This document shows positions 5,167 to 12,940 of a DNA stretch of 15,241 nt, piece by piece. The position numbers and the translations under genes are program-made. Under the pieces are notes generated by a model. The model searched no databases. It was given only the letters and a program-made list of their open reading frames with translations, and had not been told where the DNA came from. Source of the stretch: an uncultured Oscillospiraceae bacterium (GTDB lineage: Bacteria > Bacillota > Clostridia > Oscillospirales > Oscillospiraceae); NCBI GenBank assembly GCA_944385455.1, contig CALWXI010000017.1, positions 1-15,241 on the forward strand. Reading direction: 5' to 3'. Within the stretch, counting starts at the first letter, position 1. The number at the start of each line of letters is the position of its first letter.

Positions 5167-7308
5167 CTATGTATGCCGCCAGCCGCTCAACAGTCCGTCC
5201 CAGAATCCGCTCAACCCCCGGGACTGGCGCAGATGCGCGGCGCGTTCCGCCGCGTCCTGATAGTCCTGCCGTGCTGCGGATTCATAGAGTTCCATCGCCT
5301 GCTGCCGGTCCCGGCGAACGCCCTTGCCGTGCTCATAACACCAGGCCAGATGATACTGGGCACGGGGATGTTCCCGCTCCACAGCCTTACGATACCAATA
5401 CACCGCTGTCTCCCAACTCTGGGACACACCCTCGCCAAGCTCATAGAGATAGCCCAGGTTGCACTGGCCGACGGGATCCCCCTGCTCTGCCGCCGCGCGG
5501 TACAGCTCCGCCGCGCGGGCACAATCCTTGCCCACGCCCTCGCCGCGCTCATAGCATACGCCCAGATTGCACTGCGCCGCCGCATAACCGCCATCGGCAG
5601 CCTGGGTATACCAGTAGACCGCCTGCTCCCAGTCCTGACTGACGCCCTCACCGCGCTTGTAGCACGCGCCCAAACTGAACATGCCCCGCAGATCCTTCTG
5701 CTCCGCCGCCTTGCGGTACCAGTAAACTGCGCGGCGCGGGCTCTGTTCCACACCCTTACCGTATTCATAGCACCAGGCCAGATTGCACTGCGCACGGGCC
5801 AGCCCCTGCAGCGCGGCGGCACCATACCACCTGGCCGCCTCCGCCCAGTCCTGCTCCACGCCCCGGCCGATCTCATAGAGATAGCCCAGATTGCACTGGC
5901 CCGGCGCGTTGCCGCCCTCCGCCGCCCGACGGTACAGCTTCGCCGCCGCGGCATAATCCTGACGCACACCTTCGCCGCGCTCATAGCACACGCCCAGATC
6001 ACACTGTGCCGGCGGGAATCCGGCGTCTGCAGACCGGATGTACCAACGCACCGCCTCGGCGCTGTCCTGCTCCACGCCAAAGCCGTAGTCATAGGCCCTG
6101 GCCACACAGAAAAGGCCCCGGGGATCTCCCTGATCCGCCGCTTTCCGATACCACTCCAGCGCCGCTTTCAGATCCGGCTCGGTACCCTTGCCGTGTTCAC
6201 AGCACCAGGCAAGGTTGCATTGGGCGCGGGCGGAGCCGCTCTCCGCCGCCTGCGTATACCAGCGCACCGCTTCTTCCCAGCTCTGTTCCACACCCTCGCC
6301 GTTTTCATAGAGATATCCCAGACAGCAGGCGCCGTCCTCATCTCCGTGCTCCGCAGCGGCGCGATACCAGACCGCCGCCTGCTCCAGATCCACCGGAACG
6401 CCCCTGCCCTGTTCACAGCAAAGCCCCATGCTCAGCTCGCCCCGGGCATAGCCCTGCTCCGCCGCACGGCGGTACAGCTCTGCCGCCTGCTCCGCGCTCT
6501 GCTTCACGCCCCGGCCGTTCTCATAGCACCAGGCCAGATTGCACTGCGCGCGGGGATACCCCTGGGACGCCGCCGCGCGGTACCAGCGCACCGCCTCTTC
6601 CCAGCTCTGCTCCACGCCCCGGCCGGACTCACAGCAAAACCCCAGGCAGCACTGCCCCGGAGCATGGCCCTGCTCTGCCGCCGCACGGTACCACATGGCT
6701 GCCTGGCGCAGGTCGCTCTCCGTTCCCACGCCGAATTCCAGACAGCGGCCCAGCTCCGTCTGTGCCGGTGGATATCCCAGCCATGCCGCAGAACGATACC
6801 AGCGAAACGCCTCGCCTTCATCCGCCGCTGTGCCCTCGCCCCGGCGCAGGGCCTCCGCCAGCAGGAACTGGCCGCGGGGATGCCCACGTCCCGCCGCCTT
6901 GCGGAAGCATTCCAACGCCCGGACGGCATCCCGCTCCACACCAATCCCGCAGGCATAACAGTATCCCAGATTGGTCAGGGCGGGCAGGTATTCCCGGGAT
7001 GCCGCCTGGGCATACAGAATCGCCGCCTGCCGGGGATCTTCCCGGACGCCAACGCCGCTTTCAAAACACCAGCCCAGATTGGTAGTACCCAGAGGATCTC
7101 CCATGGCCGCCGCCCGCTGGTAACAGGCCAGCGCGTCGGTATCCCTGCCGTCGTCCACCGCCTGGCCGCCCAGGCTCACCCAGTCGCCCGCCGTCAGTTC
7201 CTCCTCGTCCAGCGTATGAAAGAAGGCGCCGCCGCAGCGGGGGCACACGTCCGGCTCCTCCTCCGCCACATAGCCGCACTCCGGGTTCTCACAGCGATAA
7301 AACTCCAT
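5167..7308 (-). CDS. Zinc-ribbon plus Sel1-like repeat protein (17 repeats)
   Basis: 713-residue protein of unknown specific function. Residues 6-25 form a zinc-ribbon pattern, C6-x4-C11 and C22-x2-C25 (CPRC). After a linker and a half repeat, 17 Sel1-like repeats of exactly 36 residues run from residue 72 to 683, each of the form AQxxLGxCYExGxGVxxDxxxAxxWYRxAAxxG. A 30-residue tail ends GFWDGLLSGWRHT. Sel1 arrays form alpha-solenoids that act as protein-binding scaffolds. No signal peptide or membrane segment is visible, so it is probably cytoplasmic. Many repeats carry extra cysteines (AQCNLAWCYE). The frame extends further upstream into the ttcA gene, but the ATG at 7308 has GGAGG 6 nt before it and follows the TtcA stop by 10 nt, so translation is probably coupled. 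It is last in the cls-ttcA operon. Confidence 0.88.
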   Translation of the reverse strand: MEFYRCENPECGYVAEEEPDVCPRCGGAFFHTLDEEELTAGDWVSLGGQAVDDGRDTDALACYQRAAAMGDPLGTTNLGWCFESGVGVREDPRQAAILYAQAASREYLPALTNLGYCYACGIGVERDAVRALECFRKAAGRGHPRGQFLLAEALRRGEGTAADEGEAFRWYRSAAWLGYPPAQTELGRCLEFGVGTESDLRQAAMWYRAAAEQGHAPGQCCLGFCCESGRGVEQSWEEAVRWYRAAASQGYPRAQCNLAWCYENGRGVKQSAEQAAELYRRAAEQGYARGELSMGLCCEQGRGVPVDLEQAAVWYRAAAEHGDEDGACCLGYLYENGEGVEQSWEEAVRWYTQAAESGSARAQCNLAWCCEHGKGTEPDLKAALEWYRKAADQGDPRGLFCVARAYDYGFGVEQDSAEAVRWYIRSADAGFPPAQCDLGVCYERGEGVRQDYAAAAKLYRRAAEGGNAPGQCNLGYLYEIGRGVEQDWAEAARWYGAAALQGLARAQCNLAWCYEYGKGVEQSPRRAVYWYRKAAEQKDLRGMFSLGACYKRGEGVSQDWEQAVYWYTQAADGGYAAAQCNLGVCYERGEGVGKDCARAAELYRAAAEQGDPVGQCNLGYLYELGEGVSQSWETAVYWYRKAVEREHPRAQYHLAWCYEHGKGVRRDRQQAMELYESAARQDYQDAAERAAHLRQSRGLSGFWDGLLSGWRHT
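5260..6339 (-). repeat. 432-nt higher-order duplication inside the Sel1 array
   Basis: Repeats 8-11 (6339-5908), 12-15 (5907-5476) and 16-17 (5475-5260) line up as blocks of four 36-residue units. The order is GYLYE, AWCxE, ARAYD/GACYK, GVCYERGEGV. At DNA level, near-identical stretches such as TCATAGAGATA recur at 6305, 5873 and 5441, exactly 432 nt apart. Confidence 0.75.
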
Positions 7309-7318
7309 AGCGCCTCCG

Positions 7319-8191
7319 TCATGTTTTCCCTTCGTCATCCAACCAGTCCGCACCGTCGTAATGATCCAGGAAGGAGTGGGTCTTTCCCCGGTACTTGAAC
7401 CCCGGGAAGGTGTCCAGCTGCACCCCGTGGATGGCGCGGAAGATACTCTTTTCAATATTGGGATTCGTCTTTTTCAGCTCCCGCAGCAGCACCTTCATCT
7501 CTTGGCGCTTGCTCTCCCCCACCCCGTCGCCGGAGGCGTCACGGGCCTCGGTGAAGCGGCAGGCACACTGGAGGAATTCCAATTTGTTATACCGCTTCCA
7601 GGCCAGGATGGCGTCCTCGTGGACACAGTAGAGAGGACGGATGAGCTCCATGCCCGGGAAGTTGCGGCTGCGCAGCTTGGGGGGCATGGCCTGAAGCTGG
7701 GCCCCGTAGAAGAGGCCCAGCAGTGTGGTCTCCACCACATCGGAAAAGTGATGTCCCAATGCGATCTTGTTGCACCCCAGCTCCTGCGCCCGGGCGTAGA
7801 GCCAGCCGCGGCGCATCCGGGCGCACAGATAGCAGGGATTCTTCTCCACCTGGGTGGTCACCGCAAAGATGTCGCTTTCAAAAACGTTGATGGGAATTCC
7901 CAGCCGCGCCGCGTTGGACTCGATGAGCGCCCGGTTCCGGGGATTGTATCCCGGATCCATCACGAGAAAGGTCAGATGAAAGGGCGCGTCGGTGTGCCTT
8001 TGCAGCTCCTGCATCAGCAGGGCCAGCACCATGGAATCCTTCCCGCCGGAGATGCACACGGCAATGCGGTCGCCGGGCTGCACCAGTTCATAGCGCTTCA
8101 CTGCGGCAATGAAGGGATTCCAGAGGGTCTTGCGATAGGTCTTGATCAGGCTGCGCTGGGCAATCTCCCGGGGGGTCAGCTCACGGGACAT
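7319..8191 (-). CDS. ttcA: TtcA-family tRNA 2-thiocytidine-type thiolase
   Basis: PP-loop ATPase of the TilS/TtcA family, predicted to thiolate a tRNA cytidine (C32 in characterised TtcA) using ATP and an Fe-S cluster. Its 290 residues contain the PP-loop SGGKDS (48-53), the cluster cysteine pair C120-x2-C123 in NPCYLCARMRRG, GHHFSDVVETTLLGLFYG (146-163), and a late cysteine motif LQCACRF (208-213) that can supply the third ligand. The C-terminal end is TtcA-like rather than TilS-like (no TilS C-terminal domains). AGGAGGAATCCC precedes the ATG. It lies 27 nt after cls and 10 nt before the Sel1 gene in the same operon. The family is secure; the modified base in this organism is inferred. Confidence 0.87.
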   Translation of the reverse strand: MSRELTPREIAQRSLIKTYRKTLWNPFIAAVKRYELVQPGDRIAVCISGGKDSMVLALLMQELQRHTDAPFHLTFLVMDPGYNPRNRALIESNAARLGIPINVFESDIFAVTTQVEKNPCYLCARMRRGWLYARAQELGCNKIALGHHFSDVVETTLLGLFYGAQLQAMPPKLRSRNFPGMELIRPLYCVHEDAILAWKRYNKLEFLQCACRFTEARDASGDGVGESKRQEMKVLLRELKKTNPNIEKSIFRAIHGVQLDTFPGFKYRGKTHSFLDHYDGADWLDDEGKT

Positions 8192-8218
8192 GGGATTCCT
8201 CCTGTTGGCTCAATACTT

Positions 8219-9784
8219 TCAGATCCAGATGGCGGCCAGGCGCAGAATGGAGGCGAAGGTCCGGCGCAGCCAGGGCCGGCCGTTCCAGTCCTCCAGGGTG
8301 TAGCGCTGGCTTTGGGCCATGGTGGCGTCCAAGTCTTCCAGCAGCTCCTCCACCACCGGCATGTGATAGAACATCACCGCGCACTCGTAATGGAGCTGGA
8401 AGGTACGGTAGTCCATATTCGTACTGCCCACCAGTGCCACCTCCCGGTCCACCATCACACTTTTGGCGTGGAGGAAGCCGGGGGTGTATTTATAGATCTT
8501 CACACCGTGGGCCAGCAGCTCGCCCCAATAGGTCTCCGCCACTACGTAGGCATACTTCTTATCCGGGATCGCCGGCACCAGAAGGCGCACATCCACTCCG
8601 GCATCCGCCGCGATGCACAGCGCCTGCTGCATGGCTTCCTCCACCGCGTAATAGGGCGTGGTGATATACAGCATCCGCTTGGCCGAGGCGATGAGCTGGA
8701 GATAGGTCTCCTCAATGGGGCTGTCCGGATTGTTCAGCGGACCGTCGGTGAACGGCTGACAATATCCGGGGGAAGAAACGGGGGTATGCCGGGGGCGGTA
8801 ATAGTCATCCTCATTGGGCAGAGTGCGGCCCATCATCTTCCACATCTGCATGAACTGAGCCGCAAAGCCCCAGGCACCCTCCCCCTGGATGCGCACGCCG
8901 CTGTCCTTCCAGTGGCCGAAGCGCTCGATGAGGTTGGCGTATTCGTCGGCGATGTTGATGCCGCCGGTATAGGCGATCCACCCATCGATGACGGCGATCT
9001 TCCGGTGGTCCCGATAGTTGAAGTAAATGCGGTTAACATACCGGTGGACGGGGTTGAACACCTCCACCTCAATTCCGGCGTTCTGGATGGCCTGAAGGGT
9101 CTCGTCGGAGAGACGGGTGAGGTTTCCAAAATCATCGAAGATGATGCGCACCTCCACGCCGGCGGCGGCCCGGTCTCGCAGCACGGAGAACATCCGGTCC
9201 CAAACCCGCCCCTCTGCCAGGATATAATACTCCAGGAAGATATAGACCTCCGCCTGGGCCAGCTGCCGAATGAGGTCGTCCAGGAACGCGGCGCCGTCCC
9301 CGAAATAGTGGGCCTGCGTATCCCGATAAAGGGAAAAACCCCGCTTCTGAAGGTAGGCCGCCACCCGGCCCCAGGCCGGGGAACGCTGGGTCAGACGGCT
9401 GAGATTGGCAGCACTGCCCATCCGCTGACTCTCCAGCTCCGGGATGGGCGGGATCTTCCGCAGGCTCAGGCTCTTGGCCTGATGGGTACCGCCCCACAGG
9501 CAAAAGAGGATCATGCCGGACACCGGCAGCGCCAGCAGCAGACACATCCACACCAGCTTGTAAGAGGGGCTTCCGGGCCGCTGGTAGACCCGGATGGCCA
9601 CGACGGCACCGGCGATCTCCAAAATCGCGTAGACATAGCTGGCCTTCTCCCGGAGAAAATGGGTCAGCAGCAGCGTGGTGGCGATCTGGGCGATGACGGT
9701 GAGCACGCACATGGAAATGCTGGTAGCGGCGGAGATACGCCGTTCGATGCGCTCCGTGGGCTGCGGCAGATTCTTATGATGCAA
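8219..9784 (-). CDS. cls: Cardiolipin synthase (phospholipase D superfamily)
   Basis: Membrane enzyme that joins two phosphatidylglycerols into cardiolipin and glycerol. Numbered from the chosen start, hydrophobic segments lie at about 21-43, 48-67 and 77-97. Two HKD catalytic motifs follow: H260, K262, D267 (DHRKIAVIDG...GGINIADEY) and H439, K441, D446 (HAKSVMVD...GSTNMDYRTF). The 521-residue length is normal for bacterial Cls. I chose TTG at 9784 because AAAGGGGTGAG, a strong ribosome site, lies 6 nt upstream. A GTG at 9811 would add 9 residues but has no such site and sits only about 13 nt from the predicted transcription start. It is first in the cls-ttcA-Sel1 operon. Confidence 0.93.
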   Translation of the reverse strand: MHHKNLPQPTERIERRISAATSISMCVLTVIAQIATTLLLTHFLREKASYVYAILEIAGAVVAIRVYQRPGSPSYKLVWMCLLLALPVSGMILFCLWGGTHQAKSLSLRKIPPIPELESQRMGSAANLSRLTQRSPAWGRVAAYLQKRGFSLYRDTQAHYFGDGAAFLDDLIRQLAQAEVYIFLEYYILAEGRVWDRMFSVLRDRAAAGVEVRIIFDDFGNLTRLSDETLQAIQNAGIEVEVFNPVHRYVNRIYFNYRDHRKIAVIDGWIAYTGGINIADEYANLIERFGHWKDSGVRIQGEGAWGFAAQFMQMWKMMGRTLPNEDDYYRPRHTPVSSPGYCQPFTDGPLNNPDSPIEETYLQLIASAKRMLYITTPYYAVEEAMQQALCIAADAGVDVRLLVPAIPDKKYAYVVAETYWGELLAHGVKIYKYTPGFLHAKSVMVDREVALVGSTNMDYRTFQLHYECAVMFYHMPVVEELLEDLDATMAQSQRYTLEDWNGRPWLRRTFASILRLAAIWI

Positions 9785-9830
9785 AGCAGGCTCACCCCTT
9801 TCCAGTTTCACTCTTCTACGAAATTAAATT

Positions 9831-9859
9831 ATTATACCGAATTTTCGAGCTTTGTTCAA
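9831..9859 (-). promoter_or_regulatory. Promoter of the cls-ttcA-Sel1 operon
   Basis: On the minus strand, TTGAAC (9854-9859), a 17-nt spacer and a perfect TATAAT (9831-9836). The predicted start is near 9824, about 40 nt upstream of the TTG start codon of cls. Confidence 0.8.
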
Positions 9860-9880
9860 CCACGATTCCGTAACAAATGA

Positions 9881-9910
9881 CGGCGCCCCGCCCGTGCGGG
9901 CGGGACGCCG
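9881..9910 (-). terminator. Terminator of the nicotinate phosphoribosyltransferase gene
   Basis: GC-rich 13-bp stem (9881-9893 with 9898-9910, one wobble) and loop GTGC, 5 nt after the pncB stop. The minus-strand tail TCATTTGTTA is only partly T-rich. It sits just upstream of the cls promoter. Confidence 0.75.
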
Positions 9911-9915
9911 AGGCT

Positions 9916-11364
9916 TCAGCGGCTCTTGCGCAGCAGCGACTGCTTGATATCCCACAGGCGCTGAGACAGGTCCACATAGTAGGCGTGAGGATTTTCAAAC
10001 CGCTTCACCTCGTCCCAGAGGGTATCCACCTGGGCAAGGCAATAGCTCTGGATCTCCTGAAGGGCAGGGCGGCGATACACCAGCTGCCCCTGGCGGAACA
10101 CCTGCACCTGCAGGGGGCGGGCGATGAAATGGGTGAAGGTCTTGCGCTTCCAGGTGGAACGGGGATCGAACAGCTCCAGGGGCTTGGTCTCGTCCACCAC
10201 CTCGTCCCAGACGGTGAGATAGTCCGCCTCCGCTTTGCCGGTGGCCTTGTCGTAGATCCGGTAGACCTTCTTGAAGTGGGGGTTCGTGATCTTGTCCACG
10301 TTCTCGCTGACCTTGATCTTGGGGATGATGCGGCCATCCTTGTCTTCCACGGCGGCAAGCTTGTACACACCGCCGAATACCGGCTGGCTGCTGGCGGTGA
10401 TCATCCGCTCACCCACGCCGAAGAGGTCCACCTGAGCACCCTGCTGCAGGAGGTCCCGGATGATATACTCATCCAGGGAATTGGACGCGGAGATCTGGCA
10501 CTCCGTCCAGCCCGCGTCGTCCAGCATCCGCCGGGCCTCCCGGGTGAGGTAAGCGATGTCGCCGGAGTCCAGCCGGATGCCGCACTTGGTGATGCCCAGA
10601 GGGCGAAGCACCTCGTTGAAGGCCCGGATAGCGTCCGGCACACCGGATCTCAGGGTATTGTAGGTATCCACCAGCAGCGTGGCGTTGGTGGGATAGATCC
10701 GGCAGTAGGTCTTGAAGGCCTCCAGCTGGCTGTCGAACATCTGGACCCAGGCGTGGGCCATGGTGCCGCCGGCGGGGACCTGATAGAGCTGGTCGGAGAT
10801 GGTGCAGGCCGTGCCCTTGCAGCCGCCGATATAGGCCGCCCGGGCACCGGAGATGGCACCGTCGGTGCCCTGAGCCCGGCGGGAGCCAAACTCCAGCACC
10901 GTGCGGCCCTGGGCCGCCCGGACGATGCGGTTGGCCTTGGTGGCAATGAGGCTTTGATGATTGATGGTCAAAAGGGTGAACGTCTCAATGAGCTGGGCCT
11001 GGATGGCCGGAGCCCGCACCGTCACCACCGGCTCCCGGGGAAAGATGGGGGTACCCTCGGGGATGGCCCAGATATCGCCGGTGAACCGGAACTCCCGGAG
11101 ATAGCGCAGGAAATCCGCGGAAAAGAGGTTTTTGCTCTGCAGATAGGCGATATCCTCGTCATCGAAGTGCAGATTCAAAATATAGTCGATGAGCTGATCC
11201 AAGCCCGCGCAGACGGCAAAGCCGCCCCGGTCCGGCACATCCCGGAAGAACACGTCGAAATAGGTGATGCGGTCCTGGTAGCCCGCCTGGAAATAGCCGT
11301 TGCCCATGGTCAGCTCGTAAAAATCACAGAGCATGGTCATGTTCAGTTTCTGTTCGGTATTCAT
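9916..11364 (-). CDS. pncB: Nicotinate phosphoribosyltransferase
   Basis: First enzyme of the Preiss-Handler NAD salvage route: nicotinate plus PRPP and ATP gives nicotinate mononucleotide. The N-terminal MTMLCDFYELTMGNGYF is the classical NAPRTase opening. EFGSRRAQGTDGA is a conserved active-site block, and GGTMAHAWV carries the family histidine (His204 from this start), which is phosphorylated in characterised enzymes. GIRLDSGDIAYL and SNSLDEYII are further barrel motifs. The 482-residue length matches Gram-positive PncB. The frame extends upstream to a TTG at 11376, but the ATG at 11364 has GAGGTG 5 nt upstream and was preferred. It is monocistronic, divergent from coaW, and possibly controlled by the NiaR-like site in its leader. 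Confidence 0.95.
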   Translation of the reverse strand: MNTEQKLNMTMLCDFYELTMGNGYFQAGYQDRITYFDVFFRDVPDRGGFAVCAGLDQLIDYILNLHFDDEDIAYLQSKNLFSADFLRYLREFRFTGDIWAIPEGTPIFPREPVVTVRAPAIQAQLIETFTLLTINHQSLIATKANRIVRAAQGRTVLEFGSRRAQGTDGAISGARAAYIGGCKGTACTISDQLYQVPAGGTMAHAWVQMFDSQLEAFKTYCRIYPTNATLLVDTYNTLRSGVPDAIRAFNEVLRPLGITKCGIRLDSGDIAYLTREARRMLDDAGWTECQISASNSLDEYIIRDLLQQGAQVDLFGVGERMITASSQPVFGGVYKLAAVEDKDGRIIPKIKVSENVDKITNPHFKKVYRIYDKATGKAEADYLTVWDEVVDETKPLELFDPRSTWKRKTFTHFIARPLQVQVFRQGQLVYRRPALQEIQSYCLAQVDTLWDEVKRFENPHAYYVDLSQRLWDIKQSLLRKSR

Positions 11365-11386
11365 AGCACACCTCAAAAGCAGTCGT

Positions 11387-11404
11387 CCAGTGTCTTGTCA
11401 CTTG
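11387..11404. promoter_or_regulatory. Candidate NiaR-type operator before pncB
   Basis: CCAGTG-TCTTGT-CACTTG is an 18-bp near-palindrome (5 of 6 arm bases match) starting about 8 nt downstream of the predicted pncB transcription start. Its core resembles the GTGTCTTGACAC-like motif I recall for the niacin repressor NiaR in Firmicutes. The location suits repression. Confidence 0.4.
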
Positions 11405-11418
11405 ACTTGATGATAGCC

Positions 11419-11447
11419 ATTATAGCCGTCCGCCGTCGGAAAAGCAA
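11419..11447 (-). promoter_or_regulatory. Promoter of pncB
   Basis: On the minus strand, TTGCTT (11442-11447), a 17-nt spacer and a perfect TATAAT (11419-11424), giving a leader of about 45 nt. Confidence 0.7.
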
Positions 11448-11463
11448 TCGTTTTTCCGCAGAG

Positions 11464-11495
11464 TTGTCAAATTTCTGTCAAATCCGGATTGACAA
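11464..11495. repeat. TGTCAAAT direct and inverted repeats in the pncB-coaW intergenic region
   Basis: TGTCAAAT occurs at 11465-11472 and 11476-11483, exactly 11 bp apart (one helical turn). An inverted copy, ATTGACAA, occurs at 11488-11495 and includes the coaW -35 hexamer. The cluster is 17 bp upstream of the pncB -35, so a bound protein could act on both promoters. The regulator is unknown. Confidence 0.5.
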
Positions 11496-11518
11496 GGAGG
11501 CTCCGCCTCCCCTATGAT
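11489..11518 (+). promoter_or_regulatory. Promoter of the pantothenate kinase gene
   Basis: Perfect TTGACA (11489-11494), an 18-nt spacer and TATGAT (11513-11518). The spacer holds the perfect inverted repeat GGAGGC-TCC-GCCTCC (11496-11510). The leader (about 40 nt) also contains a GC-rich hairpin at 11535-11548 just before the ribosome site. Confidence 0.75.
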
Positions 11519-11565
11519 GGAGAAAAATCACACCGGCGGCTCGCCGCCTGAAGGAGAGATTGAGA

Positions 11566-12405
11566 ATGGACGTGATCCTGGGGATCGACATTGGAAGCTC
11601 CACCACCAAGATCGTGGGCCTGCGCACCAACGGCAGCGTGGTGTCCATGCTGCGGGTGCGGGCAGCGGACCCGGTGACCAGCCTGTACGGCGCTCTGGGG
11701 AATTACCTCACCGGCAACGATCTGACGCTGGGAGATGTGCGGCGGGTGGTGCTCACCGGTGTGGGCGCCAGCTATGCGGAGGGGGGCATCTTCGGCCTGC
11801 CCACAGATACCGTGGACGAGTTTTCCGCCAGCGCCGCCGGCGCCCTGGCCCTCTCCGGTCGGGAACAGGGCGTGGTGGTGACCATGGGCACCGGCACCGC
11901 GTTCCTCTGGGCGGATCGCTCCGGCGCCGTGCGGCACTTGTGCGGCACGGGCATCGGCGGCGGCACCCTCAGCGGACTGTGCCGCCGGCTGGCAGGCACG
12001 GGAAACTTTGAGCAGATTCAGCAGCTGGCCCGGGAGGGAGATCTCCGCAAGGTGGACCTTACCATCCAGGATATCTCCCGGGACCCGGCTCCCACCCTGG
12101 ATCCCAACCTGACTGCCGCCAACTTCGGTAATCTGGCGGAAGACGTCTCCCCCGCCGACCTGGCCGCCGGAGCGGTGAATCTGGTGCTGCAGGCCATCGG
12201 CATCATGTCGGTGCTGGCCTGTCAGGCCTGTCATACCGACACGGTGATCCTCACCGGCGCCGTCACCGCCATGCCCCAGGCGGCGGAGAACTTCCGGACC
12301 TTCCGGGACCTGTTCGGATATCAGTATATCACCCCGGAAAACGCCGCCTTCGCCACCGCCATTGGCGCGGGGCTCTGCAGCCTGCGGAAAGCGGCTCTTG
12401 CATGA
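11566..12405 (+). CDS. coaW: Type II pantothenate kinase
   Basis: Phosphorylates pantothenate, the first step of coenzyme A synthesis. Its 279 residues show the acetate/sugar kinase (actin-like) fold: phosphate-1 motif GIDIGSSTTKIVG (residues 6-18), LTGVGASYAE, VVTMGTGTAFLW, GTGIGGGTLSGLCRRL, and LTAANFGNL near residue 185. These blocks closely parallel staphylococcal CoaW, the type II enzyme noted for lacking feedback inhibition by CoA. The ATG at 11566 has AAGGAGAG 8 nt upstream; an in-frame TTG two codons earlier (11560) is too close to that site. It is monocistronic, ending in a strong hairpin. The opposite arm of the divergent region makes NAD precursors, so the pair couples two vitamin-derived cofactors. 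Confidence 0.9.
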   Translation: MDVILGIDIGSSTTKIVGLRTNGSVVSMLRVRAADPVTSLYGALGNYLTGNDLTLGDVRRVVLTGVGASYAEGGIFGLPTDTVDEFSASAAGALALSGREQGVVVTMGTGTAFLWADRSGAVRHLCGTGIGGGTLSGLCRRLAGTGNFEQIQQLAREGDLRKVDLTIQDISRDPAPTLDPNLTAANFGNLAEDVSPADLAAGAVNLVLQAIGIMSVLACQACHTDTVILTGAVTAMPQAAENFRTFRDLFGYQYITPENAAFATAIGAGLCSLRKAALA

Positions 12406-12410
12406 CCGAA

Positions 12411-12442
12411 AAAACGCCCGGGCCGTTTGGCCCGGGCGTTTT
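12411..12442. terminator. Bidirectional terminator between coaW and the CD1247-like gene
   Basis: Perfect 14-bp stem (12411-12424 with 12429-12442) and loop GTTT, flanked by A and T runs on both sides. The tail is T4 on the plus strand and T6 on the minus strand, serving the two convergent genes. Confidence 0.92.
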
Positions 12443-12450
12443 CCGTATCC

Positions 12451-12894
12451 TTACTCCTGGGGAGCCTCCGGCTCCTCTTCCTCCAAGCTGCTGGTGTCGA
12501 ACTCCAGCTTCTCGCCGCAGTTGGGGCAGATCACCTCGCCGTCCTCCAGAACGGATTCGTCAAAGTAGATGGTCTCCTCGCAGGTGGGGCAGGTGGTGGC
12601 GTAGCAGTCCTCGTCCTCCCCCAGATCATCCTCGTAGTACTCGTCCTCTTCGTCGTCCTCGTCATCCTCGTCTTCGCCGAAGACAGCGTCCTCCACGTCC
12701 TCCAGATCATCGCTGACGGCATCCAGGCCCTCGGCCAGCTCGGCCTGCTCATCCTGGATATCCTGCAGCTCCAGCGCGATGTCCTCCAGCACGTCGATGA
12801 TGGCGGAGAGCAGCTTGCCCTCCTTCTTCCCGGTATCCAGCTCCATGCCCTCGGCAAGGCCCTTCAGGTAGGCGACCTTCTCAGTAATTTCCAT
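12451..12894 (-). CDS. CD1247-type acidic zinc-ribbon protein
   Basis: 147-residue protein. The N-terminal part (about 1-65) is a predicted helical, partly coiled-coil domain with MEITEKVAYLKGLAEGMEL, the pattern of clostridial proteins annotated CD1247 N-terminal domain. Residues 62-98 are almost entirely Asp and Glu. The C-terminal part is a zinc ribbon: C102-x2-C105 (CPTC) and C123-x2-C126 (CPNCGEKL), with an extra C97 and an acidic tail. The biochemical role is unknown; the ribbon and acidic linker suggest a protein-binding factor of the transcription or translation apparatus, but this is inference. The ATG follows AAAGGAG. It is downstream of efp on the same strand, separated by a hairpin. 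Confidence 0.8.
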   Translation of the reverse strand: MEITEKVAYLKGLAEGMELDTGKKEGKLLSAIIDVLEDIALELQDIQDEQAELAEGLDAVSDDLEDVEDAVFGEDEDDEDDEEDEYYEDDLGEDEDCYATTCPTCEETIYFDESVLEDGEVICPNCGEKLEFDTSSLEEEEPEAPQE

Positions 12895-12940
12895 GGCAAT
12901 GACTCCTTTCCAGTTTCAAAGTCAGTGATCGGACGATTCC

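Noticed and set aside
5173..7398. Very long open frame (over 700 codons) antisense to the Sel1 gene
   Set aside because: It mirrors the 36-residue repeat of the real gene, has no ribosome site and reads as low-complexity Arg/Ala/Leu. The minus-strand product has clear Sel1 repeats.
7361..9880. 839-codon plus-strand open frame across ttcA and cls
   Set aside because: Antisense shadow of two convincing minus-strand genes in GC-rich DNA; the His/Gly/Val-rich translation shows no recognisable motifs.
9877..11517. 546-codon plus-strand open frame opposite pncB
   Set aside because: Shadow of pncB, and it crosses both the pncB terminator and the pncB promoter region.
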